Below are positions 11,190 to 20,762 of a DNA stretch of 64,000 nt, one piece after another. Positions within the stretch are counted from its first letter, which is position 1, and each line of letters starts with the position of its first letter. The notes under the pieces were generated by a model that saw only the letters and a program-made list of their open reading frames with translations, made no database searches and was not told the origin of the DNA. This DNA is from Harmothoe impar. Lineage: Eukaryota; Annelida; Polychaeta; Phyllodocida; Polynoidae. The DNA is taken from positions 85,808,622 to 85,872,621 of the forward strand of contig OX381709.1 of NCBI GenBank assembly GCA_947462335.1, written 5' to 3'. The position numbers and the translations under genes were made by a program.

Positions 11190-11960
11190 GGCCTTCAGAC
11201 ATTTCAAGTATTTCCCCATAGACTACATTGAATTCAACATTTTCATGAAGAAACCAAAACAGCTAGCCAAATGATGAGATAAAAGCCACTACAAAACTGA
11301 CACCGAAACATGCATGGCGGATAAGGAAAGATAGGATATACACCCAGGCAAGAGGAGACTAGAAATGTGGCAGAAATGAGGAAGCCAAAGAACAAGAACA
11401 CAATACAACTGCAAACCGAAACACCAACTATTGGGTGGGAAAAGAAATTGTGGCAGTCCTCAGTCCCCAAGGCAATCTACCAGGCACTCGTGTCGTACAT
11501 GAAGTTCGTTCGGCCAGCAGTCATGACAGGCAACGACCATGTCTGGCTGCTGGTCGACCGTAAAGGTCAAGCCAGGAAGAGACAACAAGCCCAGGCCAAC
11601 GTCAACAAAACGGCAGGGCAGATTAGAACCATGCTAAAGATGGCCCTGGGAGACGAGCCCTTCGCTCCACAGGTCTTGCGAGTTGTCGGGCACAGGGCGG
11701 AAATTGCGAGGAGGCTCCGCAGCGAAAGGGACTGGTCGGGTAAGTAAAGGGAGGCATGGGCCGCCTTCAAGTAGGCGGAGGAGGTGGTGGACGACCACCA
11801 TATCACCACCCGGATTATACGCAAATCAATCACTACACATACCAGGGAGGCATCATGGATGACACCCGAGGAGGTGGCCTTGGCCGATCGGGCCAAGGAT
11901 CACAGCTCCGCAGTCACTTCACGGAACTATGACCTGGAAGGCGTACAGCCTTCAAGGTAA
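11190..11960 (+). pseudogene. Exon-like module copy D, tyrosine-recombinase-like C-terminus
   Basis: The start repeats modules A-C (HFKYFPIDYIEFNIFMK, then a stop). From 11,367 a long frame encodes GWEKKLWQ..KAIYQALVSYMKFVRP..DHVWLLVDRKGQ.. and a basic helical segment to a donor-like GG|GTAAGT at 11,742. After a break, 11,775-11,958 reads HHITTRIIRKSITTHTREASW..EEVALADRAKDHS..NYDL, ending at a donor (TTCAAGG|TAAGTC). The R..RK..H..Y arrangement resembles the C-terminal box of tyrosine recombinases seen in many invertebrate repeat-associated proteins; this is an inference from a short motif. Confidence 0.45.
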
Positions 11961-12374
11961 GTCAAATAAATCAATAGTAAAGACAAGAGCAAACTAAGAA
12001 CAAAACTGATATCAACGATATAACAGGGCAAGGGCAAGAGGAAACAGCACTACAAGACGATTCATTCTCAAATGAAACTATCAATGACAAAGAACACATT
12101 GAAGAGCAAACTGGTGTCAAACATTTTAGTGTAGGTCAAGACATATGCAAAGAAGGAGAAATTCATCATCTGTGGGGAGTGACAGATCTCTCTGTCAATG
12201 AGAAAATGTTCATCACTAGGCCAGTATCAATTATACCAATAATCGTAATTCAATGCGTACTTTATTTTGTCCTGAAAATTGATGTAATCGTAATTAACTA
12301 ATTAAATGAGCAGTGTCGTCACTTTATGAATCGTAATGTTTATCTATAGCTCACAATGAACCAACCTGGTCCTA

Positions 12375-12500
12375 CCTTTAAATAACGGTTGTTTCTTGCC
12401 AAGTACTGGCGAGGTTGCTTACAAATCCCTCACATCTCGGCACAGTCAGTGTTCCTCCTGGGCGGCCTGCAGATAGCACGCATCACATTCTGTCAAGCAG
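12375..12500 (-). pseudogene. Minus-strand exon-like module, copy 3
   Basis: About 95 percent like the 9.16 kb copy by eye, with the same acceptor and donor. It sits after module D just as copy 2 sits after module C, so a unit of several kb (module plus minus-strand exon) was duplicated. Confidence 0.3.
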
Positions 12501-12842
12501 AAAAAAAAGTTACATTAGGCCACTGAAAAAATAAAATGGTTTCTCATCACCGCACAGATCATAAAAATCAGATTGAGGGTTAAGGTTAGGTTCTCCTGGT
12601 CTCTTGATGAAAAACATGAAAAACATGAAAAAGTGGACAAATATTGGCATATTTGCTATCAAGTTAAATATAATTAATTTCAGCAATGCAGTGGTATAGA
12701 AATAACTTACATGTTCTCCACTTTTAAAGATGAAAATTCACATTTAATTGGTTAAGAGTTAATTGGGTCATGAACTAAATTATCCTTTACATTTTAGAGA
12801 AAAAAAGCCTTCCTCATCAGATTTCTTACGTGGCCTTAATCT

Positions 12843-13250
12843 TTAACCCTGTGTATAAATAATGGTACATGGTGGTCATGAATACAAAACATGGCGTATT
12901 TGAAAGGGTGACCTTCAGACATTTTTGAAAGATTCCCCACAGATGATATTGGATGCACGTTTATATACAAAGGAGATGGGATCAAGACAAATATATACCA
13001 GAGCAGCCCCCAGGACAAGGGCAAGAGGAGACGAGGAATGTGGCGGAGAGGAGGAAGCCAAAGCACACCGAAACACCGAGACTACTATTCGGTGACAGAA
13101 GAAATTGAAACCGAAACACCAGACCCTAGCTGGACTTTCTAATTCTGTCGACTGCTTTAATTTCCTCGTGAAACTTTTCTCTTGTTCTTGATCTTAATTA
13201 CCTTGCAAAGTAATGATCAAGAGCAAAAAGGACAAGAGCAAAAGGAAAAG
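12843..13250 (+). repeat. Duplicate of the 7.48-7.85 kb segment with a 35-bp micro-inversion
   Basis: Direct repeat of 7,483-7,850 with few differences, including the GATTCCCCACAGATGATATT and CAGAGCAGCCCCCAGGAC blocks. At 13,175-13,209 the 35 bases that match 7,800-7,834 are exactly reverse-complemented while both flanks stay collinear. Copy 7.8 kb reads TTTGCAAGGTAATTAAG; copy 13.2 kb reads its complement in reverse. Confidence 0.85.
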
Positions 13251-13283
13251 GTGGCAGCGGGAAGGAGTAGCTAATGGTCTGGT

Positions 13284-13620
13284 TTACTTCAATTGCAGAT
13301 CGATGATACCTACAGCCGGGGTTGGTGGCCCTCAGCGAAGGATCGGTGTGAAACGGCACAAGCGAATACAATGAAGAGCCTCTCCACCAACCAGGCAGTC
13401 CATGACGCCGTGCGACACCACAATGAGAAGGCGCTGGTTTCGCCCAGTCCGGTTTCGTCTGCCGGACCGTGCAGAGGCTGACCGAACTAAAGAAGGCCGA
13501 CAGCCTCGGTCAAGCATACCGCCGCATCGTCGGTACACTGATTCTCGTTAGGGTGAATGGAATAGAGAACTTACAACAAACACTGCTCGGGCTGAAAGTC
13601 AAGCAATACCTGGGTCAATA
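13284..13620 (+). pseudogene. Exon-like module E with an internal frame change
   Basis: Starts after a polypyrimidine/TTGCAG acceptor (13,298). First frame: GWWPSAKDRCETAQANTM..NQAVHDAVRHHNEKALV. Near 13,445 the plausible coding shifts to another frame with GFVCRTVQRLTELKKADSLG..RRIVGTLILVRVNG..LKVKQYLGQ, ending in TAA at 13,621. Charged, helix-friendly sequence in both parts suggests one ancestral exon with an indel. Family not recognised. Confidence 0.35.
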
Positions 13621-14233
13621 AATATATAAATGCAAAGAACATCAATGATAAAGAGAAGAACAAATTGAAGAACAAACTGATATCAACTATGACGAGTTAT
13701 TCTCAAATCATTAAGAAAACATCAATGACAAAGAGAACACATTGAAGAGCAAACTGGTGTCAAACATTTTTGTGTAGGTCAAACAAGAAGGAGAAATTCA
13801 TCATCTGTGGGGAGAGTGACGGATCTGTCCCGTCAATCAGAAAATGTTCATCACGAGGCCAGTATCAATTACACCAATAGTCATAATTCAATATGTACAA
13901 ATTTCATACAAACTAGGGCCACCCAAAATAATTTACTAGTCATCTCTCGCATGGCTTTTTTGCCGAGGCGTAATTGTATATGGTATTGTAGGCTATCTGG
14001 GAAAACCAAATTCACATTTTAGTAATAGATGATTAAAGATTGTATATGCACGTTTCCTCCATCCCATTGCATTTGCTGCACTAAGCTTTGATATGATTCC
14101 AAATATGAGCATAAAAGATTTCCAATAATGATAATAACAAAAAATGGTGACGCGCGCAGTGATGAAAAACCATTATATTATTTGGAGTGGCCTAAGTTTG
14201 TACTGAAATTTGTATCTAATAAAGAACACTAAT

Positions 14234-14479
14234 AAGGCCGAAAAAAAAGGTTTCAGGTCACCCGACCGACCCTACAAAGCCAGGGCCGACCCTACGTTTT
14301 TTCTATGCAATTTTGAAGATATTATTGTATTTTTTATCTTTTTTTGATCATTTTTAGAGTCTTCGAAGCGGCTGGCTAGTACTTTCATGTTTAATAAAAA
14401 AAGTTTTAAAAAAAAGTCCAACCTACCGACCCTACATTTTCTTGCCATGTTACCTGAAACAAACTTTTTTTTTGGCCTA
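14234..14479. mobile_element. MITE, GGCC-A(n) family, copy 2
   Basis: Ends AAGGCCGAAAAAAAAGG and GAAACAAACTTTTTTTTTGGCCTAA; inner CACCCGACCGACCCTAC and CCTACCGACCCTAC are inverted relative to each other in the family. No coding capacity. Confidence 0.75.
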
Positions 14480-15082
14480 ATCAGTGTTGCCGAAATGACA
14501 TCGGCACATCGGCTTTTGCCGATGTAAAATCCTAATGGCCGATGTAAGGGTCTTGGACATCGGCCATCATGGCCGGCCATGATCTTGGCTTTCCAGAAGT
14601 GAAAGAATTTTTCAAATATTCCTATAAGGGTCTAGCTCAGCTTCTAATAACTTGTATACAAATTTTTCAGCAAATTTTAGCATATTTAATTAAATGCAGT
14701 GTCGATGAGTCTATGTGGCCTGTGTAGAAGGCAAATGGCCTGTGTAAGATCCCTCGACACAGGCCACATTGGCCTGTGTGGATAAAAAGTTTTCGGCAGC
14801 ACTGCCTAATGCACCAAGATATTTTGTACAACAGTTATATGCATGAAGGCTTTAATGTCTTTTTGTCTACGGATTTCAACTTTGAATCAATGGAGCGGGC
14901 AAATTTTTGGGGGCAAAAGCGTCCCTTTTTTAAACTGAAATGTCTAACCCGTGCTCAAATAAGACACTTTCTGAATGTTCAGGGTTAGAATGTACTAGAA
15001 TTGTGAGTGGGATACCCGACACCTTCTTCAAAGTGTAGAAATTAAAAATAAACTACAAAATTCTATATTAATATGGGGGTGG

Positions 15083-15545
15083 ATGGCTAAATTCGACACG
15101 GCGACATGGTCATTTCTCAAAATCGACATGCGACATGGGGACCCCCCCATCTACACCCCCTATAAACGTAGCAAAAAAATATTTTATAACGTTGTACAGT
15201 CAGAGGTCGGAAAGTCGCCGAAATGTCGGGGTTCAGGTCAAAAAGTTACTTTTTTATCCTTTATCCTAATGTAAATTTAGTCCAAAAGTCGCCAGGTGAC
15301 TTGTATAATTGCGACATGGCCTTTTCTTAAAATCGACAGGCGACATGGGGCCTAGTCATAAATGACAGGAAAAATCAAAAGAAATTGACAAGGGACATGG
15401 CCTTTTCTTAAAATCAACAGGTGACATGGAGCCTAGTGACAAATGACAGGAGCAATATAAAGATACTGACAAATGACATGAGCACAGGCGACATGTAGAC
15501 CCCCCCACCCATCTAGACCCCAGTACGTCGAAAGTCGCCCAGGGC
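15083..15545. repeat. CGACATG / AATCGACA repeat cluster
   Basis: Diverged copies of TTCTCAAAATCGACATGCGACATGGGGACCC and AATGACAGG..GACATGG blocks. The same family occurs at 17,577-17,760, 32,556-33,030, 34,790-34,850, 36,170-36,335 and 36,925-37,262. Short frames in it are by-products of the repeat. Confidence 0.65.
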
Positions 15546-15925
15546 CCGGGTCGCCATGTTGCTATCTGCATTCACGTCTGGACGTGAGATGTGCTACACC
15601 TTCACGTTTGGGACGTGACAGTCACGTTTTCACCACGTCTCGCATATGCAATTATGTCTATAATGCTTAATTTGTATCAAAATTGCATCAATAGTGGTTA
15701 TAATTACTGCACATTATGTGTGAATAAATTGTTGTTTGTTTGGAAATAAATTACATTTATCATTTTTCTTAAAAGTTGCCGATATTTGCTACTTGGGAAA
15801 TCAACCCCTAAGTGCCAAACGTGGACAAAACGGGGACAAAAACGTGACTCCCGTCTGAACGTGAATTTTTTTATGGGCTGGGAAACTCTCACGTCTGAAA
15901 CGTGATATTTTTTATGGTTCGGCCC
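15546..15925. repeat. ACGTGA-rich inverted-repeat region
   Basis: TTCACGTCTGGACGTGAGA, TTCACGTTTGGGACGTGACA and GTCACGTTTTCACC occur at the left; AACGTGACTCCCGTCTGAACG, CTCACGTCTGAAACGTGA and TTTTTTATGG occur at the right. This looks like a small inverted-repeat element. No gene. Confidence 0.4.
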
Positions 15926-16035
15926 CCGTGGGTGGAAGCGAACTCAGGGGCGTCGCAACCTGGAGTGGGGCATGTTCGCTCCACTTTTGACCAACCCTCA
16001 GTTCAACCCAATAAATGTCAAAATTGGGGCTACCG

Positions 16036-17216
16036 GTATACGCACGACCGCCGTGTGTAGAGTGTTCTTATACACACGACGGGCGTGTATATAGTGCCAC
16101 TATACACACGACGGCCGTGTGTATTAGAATACTATGTACACGGCCGCCGTGTATATAAGACAGCAGTATACACGGCGGCCGTGTGTACTAGAACACTGTA
16201 CACACGACGGCCATAGTACGCACGCCTGCCGTGTGTATAGGGCAACTATACACACGACGGAATTCACAAATTCCAGGCCTTTCTTTAGCTGAAAGAATTT
16301 TGTAAATATTCCAACTAGAACCAAAGTTACAAATATATTTACATAGATTCTAATTTATACTAGTAATACTGGTAGATATAGCGGTTGTGTGTACATGTAT
16401 TACTTTCTTATATACACGGCCGTCGTGTGTATAGTGCCACTGTACACACGGCGGCCGTGTGTATTACTTTACTCTACACACGATGGCCAGGCTAGACAAT
16501 GGACATCTAGATTATCAAATAATATTTTTTTATAAATATAAACTAGATGTGTAACTTTGGTTCTAATTGGGATATTTACAATATTCTTTCAGCTCTAGAA
16601 AGCCTAGCATTTCGGCGTGCGTACAGTTGGATTGTACACACGGTGGGCGTGTGTATAGTACTCTTCTACACACGATGGACGTGTATACAGTCTCCCTGTA
16701 CACACGACAAAATCTGCTGGATCCAGGCTGTATAGAACTGAAAGAATTCTGTCTATACTCCAAGTAGAACTAAAGATACAAATAATTTGCCAAATCTATA
16801 ATAATCTTATTGTATATTGTGTTTTCATAACAGGAGGGAAACAGGTATCTTTATGATTAAAATAATGAGAGCTTTAACCCAATACTCCCCAAACACAGAC
16901 AAGAAAAATGAAGTACATTTCTTGTTGCCTCTGTCCTTGTATGTGTGTACGGTATTGTTTGTGTGACTCAGTTGCAGAAATATTATAAATATATATGTAA
17001 CCCTACAAACATATTTCTACCAGGTTTATTGCGCCTTAAATTTTTTTTTCAGCTCTGAAAAGCCCATGACTTCGGCGTGTGTACAGTAGGACTGTGTACA
17101 CGGCGGGCGTGCGTATAGTAGCACTATACGCACGCCCGTCGTGCGTATAGTAGGGCTATATACACGCCTGTCGTGCGTATAGTGCCGCTATACGCACGGC
17201 CGCCGTGCGTATATCG
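16036..17216. repeat. Clusters of ACACACG-(A/G)CGG-CCGTGTGT palindromes
   Basis: More than fifteen short palindromes of the type TACACACGACGGCCGTGTGTA (variants with GGCGGGC) occur in four clusters (16,036-16,262; 16,410-16,490; 16,620-16,710; 17,080-17,216). They are separated by longer inverted segments: 16,264-16,335 (AATTCCAGGCCTTTC..ACCAAAGTTAC) is the reverse complement of about 16,550-16,615. The clusters behave like arms of a nested foldback element. No coding. Confidence 0.7.
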
Positions 17217-17333
17217 CTCCGGCCCCCGGCCCCGGCCACGAGACACGGCCGGCGTGTGGGCTGCAAACCCCGGCTTCAAACACATGAAACAGCTAGAAAA
17301 TAACACGTTCCTTCCCCACAAAGTATTCACAAC

Positions 17334-17580
17334 TCACCTGTAAATCTCCGTGCTGATGTCCTCCATGTCGTGAGCTGTAATTCCAGTAGGCTGCCGACAC
17401 GTGTCCCCGGCGTGGAGCCCGGTGTGGAGCCCGTCCCGTGGCCGGCCTCCCCTGCCCCTCCCCCCGGCACCACGTGCGGCGGCCGCCGGTCTCCGATCTC
17501 CGTCCTCCGTCACAGGACAACGCCATGAAGTAGTGCGTGTATTGGATGATATGATGATATAGTGACTATACATGGGTTAA
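17334..17580 (-). CDS. Candidate first exon of an unidentified host gene
   Basis: On the minus strand this GC-rich, CpG-rich block (unlike its AT-rich surroundings) ends in a consensus donor, ATTTACAG|GTGAGTTG at 17,341. Two frames are open across it. The one with CRQPTGITAHDMEDISTEIY before the donor seems best, with an ATG at about 17,363 in good context (GACATGG) that would leave a short coding tail MEDISTEIY. No downstream exon is found at lower coordinates. It could be a 5' exon with a CpG-island promoter. Function unknown. Confidence 0.35.
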
Positions 17581-17760
17581 AATCCGACACGATCGACACG
17601 GCGACACGGCCCTTTTAAAAATCGACACGGGCGACACGGCCCCTTTAAAAATCGACGGACACACACATTTAGAGAAATAAGTACTAGATAAAAATCGACA
17701 CGGCGACATGGCACCTTTGCTAAAAATCGACACGGCGACACGGTCAAGAATCTAGCCCCC
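17577..17760. repeat. CGACACGG repeat cluster
   Basis: AAAATCGACACGGCGACACGGCCCTTTTAAAAATCGACACGG and variants: a diverged GC-shifted relative of the CGACATGG family. No gene. Confidence 0.6.
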
Positions 17761-18499
17761 CATGTATAGTCACGATATAGTTTTAAAACCAACACAGCCG
17801 AAGGCTGGTCAGCAGGTCCACAGGGCCCACACGGACCGAACCTGGTGTATTGGATCACTACGCGCCTCCTTTATATACAGCCTCCTCCCCCCCATCGCCT
17901 CCCCCCTGCGCCTCCCCTGCTACCCCCTCCCCCCGCGCACACACACAGGGATCGAGGCTATTATCTATCAAATTCCCCTAACAACTCCATTTTACCCTCC
18001 AATTTTTTATTTCATTTCAATAAGTTGACATTTTAGTGATGATAGCACGCCCTCTCCCTTTTTAATCTCCATGATCCGCTAAACTTGCTGTGGATGGGTT
18101 TCGAGAATTTGTCGCAGGTGTTGATTTGATCCCCGTGACGCTGCGTCTCATGATATCACGAGACCCTGGGTGGCGACGATGAGGATAGTGTTCTCTGTGT
18201 GTGTACTACCTACACTCTCCCAGCATATACACAGCATATACGCAGGCAGTGCGAGTCACTATTGAAAATAACTTTATACAATTCAGGGCCTCCCCAATTT
18301 TATGTTATCAGTATTTAGCTTTGAACACATCAGAGACTACTTTGTAGACCTGACGTCGGCATCAGATTGGTTCCCGAAACCCGTCCGTCCGGTTCCCGCG
18401 TCGGGCTCAGACACCTGGACCAGCAGCTTTAATTGTTTTTGTGTTCATTGAGTGATTGTCTGGATTAGAGTTGTAGATTGCACCCAATAATAGAACAGT

Positions 18500-18521
18500 G
18501 GGGGGGGGGGGGGGGGGGGGG
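18500..18521. repeat. Uninterrupted run of 22 G
   Basis: Homopolymer run in otherwise ordinary sequence (18.0-18.8 kb), where no gene is seen. It could form a quadruplex or be of uncertain length. Confidence 0.8.
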
Positions 18522-18801
18522 CAAACAAAAGCCAGGTGGGTGAAACTTTAACAGGGTATATGAACCATATCTTACACAGTAACGGTCACATAAATGCATT
18601 GTAAATTGTTATAAAATAAATATATGTTTCGGAACTCTCTTATATAATCATATGAATAACGGTTGTAAAAACTACAGGCTATACTACGACCCAGGTAAGT
18701 GAATATAATAAATTGTAGTCTAATGAATCTATCATGGTACAACTACCTAACCACGTGGAGGCCTTTGTTTGCCCCCAATCACCCCCCTGTGACATAGTAC
18801 T

Positions 18802-19195
18802 AGGGCCAAAAAAAAAAGGTGTGTTTCCAGTAACATGGTCCTGGAGACATGACCCGGCCGGTTGGATTTTTTTTTTGGCTTCCTCCCCTGAAGACCTGTG
18901 ATTACCGTGAATTCCTCAGTATTTGATTAGAATTTTTTTTAAATTTTTTTTTTTAATCCAGCAGGGGTGGTGCCCAGACCCCCAATATTTCCCATCTGGG
19001 TCCACCATTGTCTGATATTCCGGTTATCTATTTTTGGGGGAAAATTGACTTTTCACTCTAAAATCGGTAATAATTGTCTGATTTACAAACTGAAATATGG
19101 CTAAAAAAATATATTAAAAAATCAAAAAAAATCGCCATTTCTGCCTTGGTTGACCCGGTCGGGTGACTGGAAACAAACCTTTTTTTTTTGGCCTA
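18802..19195. mobile_element. MITE, GGCC-A(n) family, copy 3
   Basis: Begins AGGGCCAAAAAAAAAAGGTG and ends GAAACAAACCTTTTTTTTTTGGCCT. Contains CATGACCCGGCCGG and TTGACCCGGTCGGGTGAC. It is closest to the copy at 34,891-35,300, which lies in the opposite orientation. Confidence 0.8.
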
Positions 19196-19245
19196 GTATA
19201 GTACCGGGTAGTATGTGTACCGTAAAACCCCGCGTAAAACCTCGC

Positions 19246-20112
19246 TGTGGCTAGGGAAAACCCTTCCACATCAATGAGGGCGTAAAGATGAGGTGAGACG
19301 TCAGTTTCAATACTTGGTATCTTTTATTAATAATAATATTAATATCAGAGTACCAGTCACTAGGGCTCAGTATATAAGTTACTGATGGTTGCAAGATGAT
19401 AAGTAAGTTCCTCCTCCATCTGACCGGGGTATAAGTACAGGTGCCCGACAGGTGGAGGGGGTGCCCATGTGACCGGAAGTAGATGTAACAGTGGTTTTCA
19501 TTGGATAATATACATTTGACATTTGATTGGATAATTATATATTCATGGCTTTAACATGTGGTGTGCGCTGGACCGCGGGTGGGGAGCCTGGGTCCAGTGC
19601 ATTATGGGTAATGGATTACATAATAAGTAGCATGCACACATGGGGGCTTTGTCGCCTGCCTCCAGGTGGTCTCCAGCCAGCTCAAGTGGCTTTGGCGGTG
19701 CCACACTGATTAAGGGTGTCCAGCTTTATAGCATTGTTTTATGTGTTGACAGTTAATCCTTGGGGTCAACATATAGTTCATTTGTTTTGTGTATAGGTGA
19801 CCGGTCGGTGCCTTGTCGTCTGGAGGGGCTGACCGTTACCCATTGTCCAAGGGATAAGGGTCTGCTTGTGATCTATGGATTAATTATGTGTGGGGGTTAG
19901 TTTGGCTTGGCTTAGTGAGAAATAGGTATGTCTGACGTCTAGGTGTACTTTGATGGACATATGGATTGAAAATATGTATAAAGTATTGTGCGTATTACAA
20001 ATAATAATAAATATGAATATTAATAATCATAAATCATAATTATGACGTAATATGACGTAATATGACGTAATACAATTGATGAAGGTATAATAAGGGGTTT
20101 TGTGGCGTGACA
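19246..20112 (-). repeat. 3' LTR of the errantivirus-like element
   Basis: 867 bp; on the element strand it begins TGTCACGCCACA and ends TAGCCACA. A minus-strand AATAAA lies at 19,323-19,328 and three direct TATGACGTAA units at 20,041-20,071. Same sequence as 30,557-31,423. The 60-codon frame inside both LTRs is not considered a gene. Confidence 0.92.
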
Positions 20113-20762
20113 GCACCCCCCAATACAACTCCTGCACGCCCTCGTGCAGGCCGAGAAGTCATAGAGGAAGAGTTATGTCGCGCTTCAAAAGTATTTTGTA
20201 TGAACATTTTTTTTTTGTATTTTATGGTTTTTGATATATCTATTTTATGCTATGACTATGTCTCAATTCTTAATCACATTTTCTAGGTTCATACAGTGTT
20301 TTGTACATACATGTTATGCAGTGGTAAATTAATAATATTTCAATGGTAACGTACTGGTACTATATGTCTCGCTTCCGTTCTATTTATATGATTATACCTT
20401 TTGGAAGCTTTTAACCTTACCAATTATTTACATAATACAAGTCGTGGTACAGTGGTAGTAGTAATGTGACGTACTGATTCTATATGTCGCGCTTCCGTCC
20501 TAATCTATAATACAATCAATTCATACGATAGGAAGCTGTAAGAAATTCATTTCAATAATAATATAGATGTACTAAGCGTTTACATAGGCCATGTGTAATA
20601 CTTAGTATGGTATGATAGTACATGTATAACAATAGGTTTCGAGCAGTGTATTTTGTTTATGCAATGATCTTTGGCAATACTTAATCTTTTTGATATTCAT
20701 TCTCAATGTCGAGGGGCAATGGAGGAAGTTCGTTCTGAGTTATCACCTTCTATATTAAATTT
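20113..20762 (-). other. 3' region of the element between env and LTR, with hairpin and triple repeat
   Basis: Next to the LTR on the element strand is a G-run (GGGGGG) that may be the polypurine tract. A perfect 8-bp stem hairpin, CCTGCACG-CCCT-CGTGCAGG, lies at 20,131-20,150. Three spaced copies of TATGTCGCGCTTC / TATGTCTCGCTTCCGTTC occur at about 20,175, 20,365 and 20,482. No gene. Confidence 0.6.

Noticed and set aside
19527..19709. 60-codon frame present in both LTRs
   Set aside because: It is on the strand opposite to the element, short, and duplicated only because the LTRs are identical.
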